A DNA stretch of 64,000 bases from an uncultured Saprospiraceae bacterium (GCA_937928405.1 CALFWZ010000100.1:1-64000); one strand, 5' to 3'. Positions 1 to 9,764 are shown, numbered from the stretch's first letter. Made by a program: numbers and translations. Notes: generated from the letters alone by a model not told the origin.

Positions 1-178
1 GATTTTTGAAAAAATCGTAACTACCTTTTCGCTCTGCACGACTACTACTTACCTTATTCATTACACAGCTTTGACCTAGTTCTAACTGCTTTTTAATCTT
101 ATCATATCTGGCCTTTAGCCGAGAATCTGAAAACTTGTTTAACATTCCTGATTCCGCTTCTATTATGAGGTCGAACAT
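1..178 (-). CDS. IS4-family-like transposase, N-terminal part (runs off the window)
   Basis: An open frame begins with ATG at 178 and continues past base 1, giving 59 residues. The pattern F-x-D-x-RL-x(2)-R near residue 16, followed by a Ser/Cys-rich stretch and then ERKGSYDFFKN, resembles the N-terminal DNA-binding domain of Tn5/IS4-type DDE transposases, which usually ends in a (K/R)-x-x-YRFF motif. The catalytic domain would lie outside the window, so activity cannot be judged. A 20-bp inverted-repeat element lies about 80 bp upstream of the start. The family call rests on a short segment; another small DNA-binding protein is possible. Confidence 0.5.
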   Translation of the reverse strand, partial: MFDLIIEAESGMLNKFSDSRLKARYDKIKKQLELGQSCVMNKVSSSRAERKGSYDFFKN

Positions 179-260
179 AACTAATTTATTTTGAACACTA
201 AGTTAGTACATTTGTGTGTGAACGGTAGCTGTAGGCAGGCAGGTTGTTGATTAATAAAAT

Positions 261-428
261 AACATGAGTCATCCCGAATTTTAAAAGAACCCATTTTTTG
301 CTTGTTAGCCAGTTGGCTTTTAGCTAGTTGGCCCTCTTTTTACGTAAAAAGAGGGCCAACAGGCAAAACCAGCTAACAAGCCAACAGGCAATTTATTTCT
401 AAACAAATAATTCGGGATGACTCATGTT
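261..428. repeat. MITE-like element: 20-bp inverted repeats around a 34-bp palindrome
   Basis: Bases 261-280 and 409-428 are perfect 20-bp inverted repeats (AACATGAGTCATCCCGAATT and its complement). Between them, 327-360 is a perfect 34-bp palindrome centred on TACGTA, flanked by further imperfect complementarity (GCTTGTTAGCC against GCTAACAAGC). The 168-bp unit has no coding capacity. It sits between the transposase fragment and the stop codon of the metalloprotease gene, whose transcript would run into it, so it could also terminate transcription. No clear target-site duplication is visible. Confidence 0.75.
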
Positions 429-444
429 TAGATTAAAAACTATC

Positions 445-3400
445 CTATTCTGATTTTATAAATCGTTCAGTGAAGGTCCTTTCTCCGATCACTACTTTTA
501 GTAAATATACGCCCTGGGATAATTTATCCACTGGAAGATTTATGGAAGTAATTCCATCCGTGGTTTCTTGAACGCTGGTGCTTAACAACTGCCCATTTGT
601 ATTGTAAACATAAACTTCCATTATGTCTGCAAATCCAGATACTTGAAATGCCAAGATATCTGCGCTTATAGGGTTGGGTTGAATTCGGATATGCTTCTCC
701 TCCGCTCGATTAATAACAACGATATCTCCTACGAACTCACTGGTTCCATCAAAATCAGTTTGCAGCAAACGATAGTAGCTCGTTCCCCGTAATGGATTTT
801 TATCTAAAAATTCATAATCGATCGTACCAGTGGTTGTTCCATTTCCTGCGATCTTAGTTAGTTCGGAAAAATTCCGTCCATCTGAAGACCGCTCCAAAGT
901 AAAGAAATCATTATTTAATTCAGAAACCGTCTGCCAGTCCAATTGAACATGTGGTTCAATAAGTTTTGCTGAGAATGTAGTCAAACTAACGGGTAAAGCA
1001 GCTTGCACAGTTACCAGGACCGTATTACCACTAAAAGCTCCGCAGGTAGTTCCATTACTAACATCAGTTTGTAGACCAGCAAAGCTAGTTCCAGGATAAG
1101 CACTAAAATCTGTTCCTCCCGGGCTTACCAACCCATGAATCGTATAAGTACCTTGAGGATACAAGGCCGCGGCAGAAAGATCCGCATCCGTAGCTATATC
1201 CACTATATTGCCCGAATCGTCTACCATTACAAAATAAACTTCAAATCCTGTTGGGACTACATTACTAATTTCGAACACCGTCCCTGGTCCAGAAAAAGTA
1301 TTATTATAAGTTCCAAACTGACCATCATTCGTACCATGATTAATCAAAACATACACTTGATTGGTTACCAAAGAACTTGTTATGCTTGGGTTAACGAAAC
1401 TATCTTCCCAACTAGAAGTCACCCAATCGATGCATCCTTGGAAAGGCGCATAACTATTTTCATAAAGCGTGATGACATTGTTGTAACCAGAGGCCGTTTC
1501 ACTGATCGTATAAGAACCCGCTACATCCACCATAAAGGACCGCTGTTCAAAAACCGGATCATTACTAAAATTACCACAAGATCCACCACTGATAATTGCT
1601 ATATTCGTTGTAGGATCGGTATTATCCAATGTACCTGATACCATCGTAATCGGAAGACCTGGTAATAAATCCAAATCAAGGCTAGGATCGCCTGCAGCTG
1701 CGGTTACGGGATCATCATTGACAATATCAACGGAAGTGGCAGGACAGCCAGAGATGATTGCAATATTTACATTATTAATATCAAAAAAGATATTCGTTTG
1801 TCCTGTACAAACAATTTTTAGTCTTCCTAATGAAGTTTCACCAGCAGGGACCGTAATATCTTGACTTCCGTCGTTGGGGACATTACTCGCGAGCGTTGTT
1901 GGGAAAGTCATACCTCCATCCGTAGACCATAAGATATCGACATTAGGACAAGTAAAGGCAACAGCGTCCGTTCCGGCTACATCCCATGAAATATTTTCAG
2001 TGGTGCCAGCACTCCAAGCCGTGGCTGAGTTCTGAGTCGTGATTTCAAAAGGTCCAGTAGCTGCCACATTCAAGGTTATTTCATCACAAGCAATCCCGCC
2101 ATTTCCAGCTTCGTTATCTCGGACGGTGAGTCGCCAAGTTAAAACCCTGGCAACGGTCGGCAAGGTTTCTCCTCCAGTACCAGCAGGACTATTCGCTAGT
2201 ATGGTGGAAAGCTGTGGAACCGTTCTGCTATCACTGGTAGAAGGTGGAAAGGTTCTAAAAAGTGCGGCGGTAGGATTACTACCTGTATTAGCAGGTATAT
2301 CCGAATTCAAATCCGTATCGTATTGTTCCCAATTGAAGGTCAAACTACCATTGCCATCGGCATCTGTTCCGGTCCCATTTAATTCAAAAGGTGTTCCGTT
2401 AGGTATCGTTAAGCCATCGATTCCATTCGCATTCGCATCTGAAACAGGAATATTATTGGTTGTCGCAGTAATGGTTGGACAATTTGACCAATCACTATAC
2501 GTAAATGGAGCACAACCAGCACCGCTATTGGCTACTGTTCCAGAAGTCATATACGTTACAATGGATTGTAAACTTCCAATCCCAAAATAACCTGTTCTGA
2601 CATCGTAATTATCAGCAGCAGTACAACCCGGGCTGGTAGACATAATAGAAGTTCCTTGTCCCGGTTCATATCTTCCACAACCACTAGACCCACAACCGTA
2701 ATTGGAGTGTTGACAGCTAAACATATGTCCAAATTCATGTAATTGAACAATGGTAGAGGAAGGAATATCGTTTCGCAAATAGGTATAACCTCTAAATTTG
2801 GAAGCATTGGTTCTACAAACCACTCCAACTCCAGCACGACCGGCCCAACCACCAGCGGTTATTTCATGAAAACCATGACCTAAATCAGGATTAGCTCCTC
2901 CAAGGTTGGCTGCGATGTGATCAGAACTTTCTTGCAGAGAAGTGGTCGTGTTCGTGGGATTAGAAAAAGGATCAGTTGCCGCATCTGTATTCACTAAAAG
3001 TAGAGATGCCACAAAGGTTACGGACAATTCCAATTCGTAAACCAAGCTAATTTGCTGTAATCGAAATATCAAAGCCGCTTCTGCACCTGCTACCGTTCCA
3101 CCATTTAAGTCGTGAAATTCTCCCGTACAAGTTAAGGCTACTTCGTATTCTCGAAGCTCGTCTCCTAATGCAAAACAAGAGTTTGTATTTAAATTTGGTA
3201 GAGAAGCTCCCGGCGCTGACGAAGGATCGTGTAGATCTTGGCTCGTGCATTGGTAAGGTTCATCAGCGATAATATCGTGATCATAAAACGAGATATATTC
3301 TGTATTAGATAAATTGGCCTCTTGTGCCCGAATTTGGGTGATTCCATCGACACTTCTAATAATTGCGGATAAGCCCGAAGGGGTAATGGAGAATCGAACA

Positions 3401-3741
3401 ACTGCGGTAGGATCATCAATTCCTTGACCTAAATAAGATTTAATATAAGGTCGGTCTGCTGCTAATTCAGGTGTCATTAGAGAACTTTCGTGAATGCGAA
3501 ACCGTGCAAAATCTCCATTGGGCATGGGAAGTTCTACCTCTGTGAAAGCAGCAGTATTGTCCAATTGGATACCAACTGAGCCTAGCGTTGACACTTCCCG
3601 TTCTAATTGACGGACATCTAAATCTGCCTCGTGATAAGATTTTAATTTCGACAGATAATTATCAGTGTATTGTGCTTTGGTAAGTAAAGGGATTAATAAA
3701 AGAGTAAAGAGGAATGAGAGGAATGTCTTGTGTTTTTTCAT
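445..3741 (-). CDS. Secreted reprolysin-like zinc metalloprotease with T9SS type A sorting domain
   Basis: This 1098-residue protein is probably an exported protease of the metzincin clan. I chose the ATG at 3741 because it directly precedes a signal peptide (KKHKTF, then a Leu/Phe-rich core ending TKAQ); an upstream GTG would add 11 unneeded residues. The extended zinc motif HEFGHMFSCQH lies at about residues 335-345, followed by SIMST as the Met-turn. Beta-sandwich regions follow, and the C-terminus has the type A sorting pattern (RIQPNP, then YNTNGQLL and GVYLLKV near the end), which in Bacteroidota directs export through T9SS and attachment to the surface. Substrate is unknown. The gene stands alone; the downstream hairpin element at 261-428 may end its transcript. 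Confidence 0.9.
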   Translation of the reverse strand: MKKHKTFLSFLFTLLLIPLLTKAQYTDNYLSKLKSYHEADLDVRQLEREVSTLGSVGIQLDNTAAFTEVELPMPNGDFARFRIHESSLMTPELAADRPYIKSYLGQGIDDPTAVVRFSITPSGLSAIIRSVDGITQIRAQEANLSNTEYISFYDHDIIADEPYQCTSQDLHDPSSAPGASLPNLNTNSCFALGDELREYEVALTCTGEFHDLNGGTVAGAEAALIFRLQQISLVYELELSVTFVASLLLVNTDAATDPFSNPTNTTTSLQESSDHIAANLGGANPDLGHGFHEITAGGWAGRAGVGVVCRTNASKFRGYTYLRNDIPSSTIVQLHEFGHMFSCQHSNYGCGSSGCGRYEPGQGTSIMSTSPGCTAADNYDVRTGYFGIGSLQSIVTYMTSGTVANSGAGCAPFTYSDWSNCPTITATTNNIPVSDANANGIDGLTIPNGTPFELNGTGTDADGNGSLTFNWEQYDTDLNSDIPANTGSNPTAALFRTFPPSTSDSRTVPQLSTILANSPAGTGGETLPTVARVLTWRLTVRDNEAGNGGIACDEITLNVAATGPFEITTQNSATAWSAGTTENISWDVAGTDAVAFTCPNVDILWSTDGGMTFPTTLASNVPNDGSQDITVPAGETSLGRLKIVCTGQTNIFFDINNVNIAIISGCPATSVDIVNDDPVTAAAGDPSLDLDLLPGLPITMVSGTLDNTDPTTNIAIISGGSCGNFSNDPVFEQRSFMVDVAGSYTISETASGYNNVITLYENSYAPFQGCIDWVTSSWEDSFVNPSITSSLVTNQVYVLINHGTNDGQFGTYNNTFSGPGTVFEISNVVPTGFEVYFVMVDDSGNIVDIATDADLSAAALYPQGTYTIHGLVSPGGTDFSAYPGTSFAGLQTDVSNGTTCGAFSGNTVLVTVQAALPVSLTTFSAKLIEPHVQLDWQTVSELNNDFFTLERSSDGRNFSELTKIAGNGTTTGTIDYEFLDKNPLRGTSYYRLLQTDFDGTSEFVGDIVVINRAEEKHIRIQPNPISADILAFQVSGFADIMEVYVYNTNGQLLSTSVQETTDGITSINLPVDKLSQGVYLLKVVIGERTFTERFIKSE

Positions 3742-4023
3742 TTGTTCAAAGTTTTGGTTAAAAAAATATCCCACTTAAGTTAAATAAGTAAGATGACCCA
3801 TCTTGGAAGATATTTATTAATTGTGAAATAAATAAAAGTGGATCGTATGATTGATAAAAAATTCTAAAAGGTAAATTCTGAGGTTAGATGATTCCTTGCC
3901 TAGAAAAAGGCTTTTTTTAGGACTGCTAAGGAATTTTTTATAAAGATACGTCTAAAATCAATAAATCACCATTTTTTATCTAAGTTGTTTAATAATGGAT
4001 TGCAATGGTTCAGGATCATTCGA

Positions 4024-4746
4024 TCATTTCACAACCGTCAACCGACGTTCTCCTCGATCTTCCGAAAGTAAAATACCATCCACTTCGACATATCCTTTCC
4101 AAGGCATTTCAAATTGGGGATTTTGGTCCTTGGCTTTGCTGAAAAAATCCCATTGTGAAACTAGTCTGGAATTTTTATCAACGTAAACATGGTATTTATT
4201 TCCGGGGGTAGTTCCAGTATTAAAAAAAGTAAGTTCTAATTTATCCGCCAGTTGATCTTCTTTGGTTTTCGCCTCTCCCAGATATTTAAGTTTGACACCA
4301 GTATCCTTAAGTTTAAAGGGCATTACCAACCAATAGCTATCATTGATCCAAATGTTCATGGCTTTTTCCATATTTATTTGTAAAGTATCTTGATTATGGA
4401 CTTCCCATGTCCCATATTTCGCACTACCTCTTCCCGTAAAGAGATTAACATTTAGAACAGAGTTTTCTTTAGGGTTCATAATGGTAACATTTCCAGACTT
4501 TTTACTCCATACCAAATCTCGATATCCCAAGAAATTCCAAGCAAGCGTATCCACCGCATCCCAAGCAGCTCGCCCACCCATTGCCAGCATTACTTCATCA
4601 GCAATTTTTATGGCTTCTGGGTCGGATTCAGCTATGAGAAATCCTGGTGCAGGGGGATTTACTTCTTTAGAAGATTGGGCATTTTTTTCGGCAGATTGGC
4701 AAGAGAAAAATAAGGTGATCGACAGTAGTAAAAATAATTTGTTCAT
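4024..4746 (-). CDS. Lipoprotein, DUF6503-like
   Basis: A 240-residue predicted lipoprotein: the N-terminus MNKLFLLLSITLFFSC ends in a lipobox cysteine at residue 16. The body is rich in beta-strands, and the pattern MGGRAAWDAVDTLAWNF followed by a G-x-R-x-L-x-W strand is what I associate with the Bacteroidota DUF6503 family, whose fold resembles LolA/LolB lipid carriers (family assignment from memory). It starts 8 bases after the MOSC gene ends, so the two are probably co-transcribed. No catalytic residues stand out. Confidence 0.65.
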   Translation of the reverse strand: MNKLFLLLSITLFFSCQSAEKNAQSSKEVNPPAPGFLIAESDPEAIKIADEVMLAMGGRAAWDAVDTLAWNFLGYRDLVWSKKSGNVTIMNPKENSVLNVNLFTGRGSAKYGTWEVHNQDTLQINMEKAMNIWINDSYWLVMPFKLKDTGVKLKYLGEAKTKEDQLADKLELTFFNTGTTPGNKYHVYVDKNSRLVSQWDFFSKAKDQNPQFEMPWKGYVEVDGILLSEDRGERRLTVVK

Positions 4747-4754
4747 AATTTTAA

Positions 4755-5597
4755 TTAAAGGGTATTTGAAAATTCTTTCAATGATACATTTCTTTTTTGA
4801 ATTCTAACGCTATCCCCTTTTTTAATTTCCCCTAATTTTCTGGGAATAAGATAAATACCAAAATTAGTGGAAGCATTTTCTTTTTTATAGGTAGAGAGGG
4901 TTCGTAAAGGTTCCTGCCTTGGGTGCATTTGGGTCGTTTCGGGGTCAATGGTAATAAAATTGCACCTAGGGGTTTTTACTGCTGTTTCAAAAATACAATT
5001 TCCAATGGCTATTTTTTTCCAGTTTTCCTCTTCATAGGGAAGACTTCCTTCGACCACCAAATTAGGGCGAAAACGCTCCATGGTAAAAGGTTGTTTGAAA
5101 CGAGTATTTAAGTCTGCCAACGAAGATGTTGAAATTAAATGCAGTGGAGCAGCATCGCAAAAAGGGATAATATCCTGCTCTTGTGCGTTATATTTAGCTT
5201 TCATTTTCCTGGGAGCATTTACATCAATTTTTACCAATCTAACTGGTTGTTGCAGGATCTTAGACATCCAATCATTGACTGGGTCTTGGATCCGAATAGC
5301 GGAAGTGAAATCTTTGAAAATCCCAACAGTTATAACGTCGTGTGGAGGGATTTTCTCTAGATGTAATCGAATGGAATCCTTGTCTTTGGTAGATAATTCT
5401 AAAACATTATTATTAATATTGGTGGCAATATTCAACAATCGAGGATTTTCTCTAGCAGTAATTATTTTATTATTTAAATCGATCACGCCAAAATTTCGAT
5501 CATAAGGTAACCCAAGATTGCTGACAGCGGAATTGTCTAAAGAAATTCCTTTAGTTGATTTTATAGGATAAACTGAAATTTGTGTTAGTTTTATCAT
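4755..5597 (-). CDS. MOSC domain protein (MOSC_N + MOSC), YcbX/mARC-like
   Basis: The 280-residue protein has the MOSC N-terminal beta-barrel signature at residues 1-60 (ISVYPIKSTKGI, then a YDR motif and TARENPRLL) and a C-terminal MOSC domain. The conserved domain cysteine that in this family coordinates the molybdenum cofactor is Cys212 in KTPRC. Relatives (YcbX, mARC) carry Moco and reduce N-hydroxylated compounds such as base analogues, using an electron donor encoded elsewhere. No fused ferredoxin domain is present, unlike E. coli YcbX. It lies in a minus-strand run between the DUF1835 gene and a lipoprotein gene. Confidence 0.88.
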   Translation of the reverse strand: MIKLTQISVYPIKSTKGISLDNSAVSNLGLPYDRNFGVIDLNNKIITARENPRLLNIATNINNNVLELSTKDKDSIRLHLEKIPPHDVITVGIFKDFTSAIRIQDPVNDWMSKILQQPVRLVKIDVNAPRKMKAKYNAQEQDIIPFCDAAPLHLISTSSLADLNTRFKQPFTMERFRPNLVVEGSLPYEEENWKKIAIGNCIFETAVKTPRCNFITIDPETTQMHPRQEPLRTLSTYKKENASTNFGIYLIPRKLGEIKKGDSVRIQKRNVSLKEFSNTL

Positions 5598-5626
5598 TTA
5601 AATTTTTAATGTTTTACAATTCCGCA

Positions 5627-6385
5627 CTACCCTATTTTCTTTTCGCTTATCACTTCATCGAATATACGTTTTACTTGGAAATCACCAAATCCATAAATGG
5701 ATTCTTGTTGACAAAACGCTTTAAAAACTGGTGGAAATTTATCTGTCTTTAAGGTCTTCATAATTTGATAAATGGCTGCTTTGGGTCTACTGGGATCAGA
5801 CAAACGATCTTGCTGAGCTGAGATAGCGGGTATTAAAAATGGAAATTTATTTTTTACTTTTTGAGCCAAGTTCAATAATTCGGATAGTTTGTTTTTCTGA
5901 TATAAGTTCCAAAATGCTTGCAAAATTTCAAGATCTTCTGAGGTTATGCTTAATTTATCATGATAGGCTTTCACCAATGCTTCTTCGCTCATTCCACCAA
6001 ATGCATATTCAGAATGCTTATGGGGTCGCACTAAATTCAGTTTAAAATTTTTATTATTTTTTGAAATAAAATACAACATAAACCATAGATTAACTTGGCA
6101 AAAAAGATCGTCTTCAAACCATAAATTAATAGTGGAATGCTCTGGAATATTTTTTAGTCCTTGAATCTCTAAAACGACCATATTTAGGTAATCTTCTGGT
6201 GCATATTCCGGAAAACTTTCACTAATGAAGGCAGCCCGTATCTTAAATAATTCCTCATCGGTCTCTGCAGCAACCGGACCATCAACTAGACATAGTCTTG
6301 CTACTACTTTTTCACCAAGAATATCCGAAGGGAATTGTTCTTTTAAAGCATCGCCGTTTAAAATATGAAAGGTTTTGTTCACCAT
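5627..6385 (-). CDS. DUF1835 domain-containing protein
   Basis: A 252-residue cytoplasmic protein. The start FHILNGDAL and the later W-F-E-D-DLFCQVNLW stretch (about residues 88-101) are the hallmarks of DUF1835. Acidic and aromatic residues are conserved there, but the biochemical role of the family is unknown. There is no signal peptide or membrane segment. The gene is 29 bases upstream of the MOSC gene on the same strand and is probably the first gene of a three-gene run. Confidence 0.85.
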   Translation of the reverse strand: MVNKTFHILNGDALKEQFPSDILGEKVVARLCLVDGPVAAETDEELFKIRAAFISESFPEYAPEDYLNMVVLEIQGLKNIPEHSTINLWFEDDLFCQVNLWFMLYFISKNNKNFKLNLVRPHKHSEYAFGGMSEEALVKAYHDKLSITSEDLEILQAFWNLYQKNKLSELLNLAQKVKNKFPFLIPAISAQQDRLSDPSRPKAAIYQIMKTLKTDKFPPVFKAFCQQESIYGFGDFQVKRIFDEVISEKKIG

Positions 6386-6412
6386 TTTTTTTGAAATTTT
6401 GGAAATTTCTAA

Positions 6413-6829
6413 TTAACGTAATAATTCAACTCCTTGATCTTCCGTCCAAACTTTTATTGGCTGCTGCCAAAGCATATTATGCAAATTACCGCAAGATATT
6501 TCTTCTCGATTTTCCCGGTAAGTTTTTATGTTCAATGTTATCAAATAACATCTTTCTCTATCAGAAACCAATAAACTATCATTATTCCAATAGGCCGCTT
6601 CCACATCACTAACGAAGATTTGGTTACCGTTAAAAATACATTTTGATCGATGAGATTCCATATACCGAATCGTAAAATTTTTATTTATCCTTTCAGCATT
6701 GATATCTCTAATAAAATCAGGCAATTCATAAAAATAAAAGAGACATCCAAATATTACCGAAAGCACTATTAATGATTTTGAAAAACATCCTTTTTCAGTT
6801 TCTTTAACTCGTTCTGTCTTCTGATCCAT
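6413..6829 (-). CDS. Small single-pass membrane protein, unknown function
   Basis: I do not recognise this family. From the ATG at 6829 it encodes 138 residues; a TTG further upstream is possible but gives no extra structure. A charged N-terminus (DQKTERVKETEKG) is followed by one hydrophobic segment at about residues 18-34 (SLIVLSVIFGCLFYFY). The remaining part is polar, with strand-like sequence and several cysteines. It is 27 bases upstream of the DUF1835 gene on the same strand and could be co-transcribed with it. Confidence 0.55.
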   Translation of the reverse strand: MDQKTERVKETEKGCFSKSLIVLSVIFGCLFYFYELPDFIRDINAERINKNFTIRYMESHRSKCIFNGNQIFVSDVEAAYWNNDSLLVSDRERCYLITLNIKTYRENREEISCGNLHNMLWQQPIKVWTEDQGVELLR

Positions 6830-6972
6830 TTCATTTCTACCTAAAAATTTAGAAGAATTCTCCTGCTCCAGCAAATTTCCAATATTTATTGTAAATTTAT
6901 AGGTAAAGTGCTTCCCTACGCAATATTAATCCAATAAAATTTCGTTTCTACCTCTGAATAAACCGATTTCTT

Positions 6973-7872
6973 ATGAAATATCTTTTAACCATTACCCTCA
7001 CGCTGATCACTTTTGCTCTTGTGGCCCAATCAGGTACCACCCTCGACGAGTACCGCTATCTTTCAAAAGGATATGCTTATCAGGTTGAAATGGGATTGGA
7101 TCCGACCAAAAATGGCTATGAGATTCGTAAAAATTACACGGCAAAAGATGGGACCATCATTATTGGTTTATATCGAAACAATACGAAAATACTACAAGGG
7201 CTTTTATTCGTAGCTACAGACTCGAATGGCAAAGCTTATTATCAAGCACTTCCCAATCCTAAATCGACTGATAATGTCTTGGCGTTGTTTCGACAAGATC
7301 AGGCTCCTCCATTGCCTAAAACAGTCCTAGATAGAATTACAGCAGCTAAAGACCAGTATCTCTTCAAAATGATGGCACCTACTACGGGAGAAGAGGTGGT
7401 TCAAGTCGCTGAAATTTCCAGTCAACCCACTGAATATGCTCAAAATTCAAGATCCAAATCTCCAAAATCTTACAAAAGAAACAACCCAACAACTCAAGAC
7501 GATGATCAGCTGACTGCAAAAGGCGGTAGTTTAATTATTTCAGAGGCTCAATCAGTTGACATCGCCAATTCTGAAAATACGCAGAAATCAAAACTAGGTG
7601 GTCACACCATTACGGGCCAGTTGAATACTGAACTAACTAGAGCCATTCAAGTTCCCGCTCAGGCTCAAAATGCTACTAAGGCCAAAGGTAAAGTGATGAT
7701 TAAATTTTGTGCTGATTCAGAAGGAAAGGTAACCTATGCAAAGTTTACACAACGGGGTTCTACGACCCTAAATTCCCAACTAAAAGGCTTTGCTTTAGCA
7801 GCCGTTCGCAAAATGCGTCTTGCACCATCCGCCACTATCGAAGACTGTGGAACGGTAGGTTTTGACTTCTAA
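6973..7872 (+). CDS. Exported protein with TonB-like C-terminal domain
   Basis: A 299-residue protein with a signal peptide (MKYLLTITLTLITFALVAQ). The middle, about residues 150-200, is low-complexity and Ser/Thr/Asn-rich. The last 70 residues (GKVMIKFCADSEGKV through AVRKMRLAPS) match the TonB C-terminal fold, where G-K-V-x-V-x-F-x-V and AAxR-x-(M/L)-x-F-x-PA patterns are typical. It lacks the transmembrane anchor and Pro-rich spacer of a true energy-transducing TonB, so a periplasmic or envelope structural role is more likely. It is monocistronic, with a 191-bp gap downstream. Confidence 0.7.
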   Translation: MKYLLTITLTLITFALVAQSGTTLDEYRYLSKGYAYQVEMGLDPTKNGYEIRKNYTAKDGTIIIGLYRNNTKILQGLLFVATDSNGKAYYQALPNPKSTDNVLALFRQDQAPPLPKTVLDRITAAKDQYLFKMMAPTTGEEVVQVAEISSQPTEYAQNSRSKSPKSYKRNNPTTQDDDQLTAKGGSLIISEAQSVDIANSENTQKSKLGGHTITGQLNTELTRAIQVPAQAQNATKAKGKVMIKFCADSEGKVTYAKFTQRGSTTLNSQLKGFALAAVRKMRLAPSATIEDCGTVGFDF

Positions 7873-8063
7873 ACATCGACTCAGACAACCTTCTGACAGG
7901 CTAAATTGTATTCTTATTGTAAGCAATTCATGGGATAGCCTAGATATTGACTTCTCATGCAATAAATTAAACTTGGATACTACCCTATTTAACGCGTAAA
8001 ATTTATTATTTTGCCGTTCAAGTTTAAATTTATATTAAACAGAATTTATCAATTACTTAAGAA

Positions 8064-8615
8064 ATGAACAAAGATTTAAAGACCATTTTTGGCACACAAC
8101 ACGGTTTGGATGATAAAACCGTCAATTTCCTAACAAACGCGCTTGAAAAAAGTAACCTTCCTGGTTTCGATTACCTCGAATTTAAGCAGGCACTTTCCGC
8201 GCTTGGGAAAATGGATATGGACGAACCTACGGCTTTTAAATCCGCCTTTGCCGCCGCTGCTACCATGGGCCTCACTAAGGAGAAACTCATCAAAACAGCC
8301 AACCACTATAAAGTAGTCCTCAATAAAGAACATCAACAGTTTGGTATTGCACTTCAAAATCAGACAAAAACCCGGGTAAACGGAAAATTGCAAGAAGTTG
8401 AACATTTAAAACAACAAATCGTAAAACACCAAGAGAAGATTGCACAATTGGAAGAGCAGATTAAAAAATTCCAAGCGACTATCGACAATGCTGATAATGA
8501 TGTTCAGGAAGCGAAAAGTAGAATTGAAGGGACTAAGGAGAATTTCTTACTAACTTATCAGAGTATTATGAATGAGATAGATAAAGATATTGAAAATATT
8601 AACTTATTTTTATAA
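8064..8615 (+). CDS. Coiled-coil protein, unknown function, paired with the next gene
   Basis: A 183-residue soluble protein with no signal peptide. Residues 1-85 are helical and globular; about 95-170 forms a heptad-rich coiled coil (EVEHLKQQIVKHQEKIAQLEEQ and beyond). I recognise it only as a Bacteroidota-type hypothetical. The next gene, 82 bp downstream, also encodes a long coiled coil but with membrane segments, so the two products may form a complex. Function unknown. Confidence 0.75.
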   Translation: MNKDLKTIFGTQHGLDDKTVNFLTNALEKSNLPGFDYLEFKQALSALGKMDMDEPTAFKSAFAAAATMGLTKEKLIKTANHYKVVLNKEHQQFGIALQNQTKTRVNGKLQEVEHLKQQIVKHQEKIAQLEEQIKKFQATIDNADNDVQEAKSRIEGTKENFLLTYQSIMNEIDKDIENINLFL

Positions 8616-8697
8616 AAAAATAATAGGTCAGCCAATGACCACCTCATTGAATCACTAACATACCAGCCGCTAAAACTGGTGAACTAATTAAAAAAGA

Positions 8698-9744
8698 ATG
8701 GCAGATTTTAATTCAATCGATCCTGACAACTATAAAAAGAAAGGATTTTTCTCTCGCCCTGAAGGAGTCACTGGGGCTATTTTCCTTGGTGTTCTTGGAC
8801 TAGGGGTAGGATACGCAGCTATCACGCTGGGTCCTTTAATCCTACAAGGTCTTTTATCTGTATTACAATTATCAATCGTTCTAGGAGTATTAGGAGTTAT
8901 TCTGTTTACAGTTCTCAATCCAAAGACTAGAAATTTAATGTGGTACATGTACAAAAGTGCCATGCGAAAAATCACAGGATTGTTTGTCCAGCTTGATCCA
9001 ATTGGAATTTTAAAGTCTTATGTAGATGATCTCGAAGACAATCTAAAAAAGATGAGTAAGCAAATTGGTGCACTCCGTGGTCAGATGCGAAAGCTATCCA
9101 CCATCATGCAGGAGAATACCAAAGAGATGGAAAACAATATGAAGCTAGCGAGTATGGCCAAAAAGAAAGGCAATCAACAACAACTGATGCTAGCTACCCG
9201 GAAAGCAGCTCGATTAAAAGAGTCTAATGCAAAATATAATGCTTTGCATAAGAAGATCAATATCATGCACAAAATCTTGACTAAGATGTACGGTAACTCC
9301 GAAATCCTTTTGGAAGATACCCGCGATCAGGTAAAGATGAAAGAACAGGAACGTAAGGCCATCCGTGCTTCTCACTCTGCCATGAAATCCGCGATGAGCG
9401 TCATTAGTGGTGATCCAGATAAGCGAGCGATGTTTGATCAAGCTATGGAGGCCACTGCGGATGATGTAGCCAATAAGGTAGGTGAAATGGAACGAATGAT
9501 GGAAATGTCTGCCAGCTTTATGGATTCTGTAGATCTGCAAAATGGGGTTTTCGAAGAAGAAGGACTCAAGATGTTAGAAAAATTTGAAAAAGAAAGTACC
9601 TTGTTATTAATGGGTGATATGAAAGGAACGGAGTTTGATTTATCTTCTGAAGAAGGTACCCTTGATCTAAATACTCCCATCCAACGACCTCAAAAACAAG
9701 CTCGTAATACCGACGAAGGAAATTATGATAACTTGTTTGAATAG
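8698..9744 (+). CDS. Membrane-anchored coiled-coil protein, unknown function
   Basis: A 348-residue protein. Two hydrophobic helices lie at about residues 28-50 and 53-75 (GAIFLGVLGLGVGYAAITLG, then LSIVLGVLGVILFTVL). A long charged coiled coil follows at about 100-290, rich in Met, Lys and Glu, and the C-terminal tail is acidic and ends in DNLFE. The helical, methionine-rich architecture recalls PspA/IM30-like membrane-stress proteins, but no PspA motif is recognisable and I do not assign it. It is probably transcribed with the coiled-coil gene upstream; a strong terminator follows at 9765-9804. Confidence 0.75.
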   Translation: MADFNSIDPDNYKKKGFFSRPEGVTGAIFLGVLGLGVGYAAITLGPLILQGLLSVLQLSIVLGVLGVILFTVLNPKTRNLMWYMYKSAMRKITGLFVQLDPIGILKSYVDDLEDNLKKMSKQIGALRGQMRKLSTIMQENTKEMENNMKLASMAKKKGNQQQLMLATRKAARLKESNAKYNALHKKINIMHKILTKMYGNSEILLEDTRDQVKMKEQERKAIRASHSAMKSAMSVISGDPDKRAMFDQAMEATADDVANKVGEMERMMEMSASFMDSVDLQNGVFEEEGLKMLEKFEKESTLLLMGDMKGTEFDLSSEEGTLDLNTPIQRPQKQARNTDEGNYDNLFE

Positions 9745-9764
9745 AGACAAATAATTTCTTTTGT

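Noticed and set aside
2039-2590. Long open frame opposite the metalloprotease gene
   Set aside because: It mirrors the coding strand, has low-complexity composition and no recognisable motif; the opposite-strand protease is clearly the real gene.
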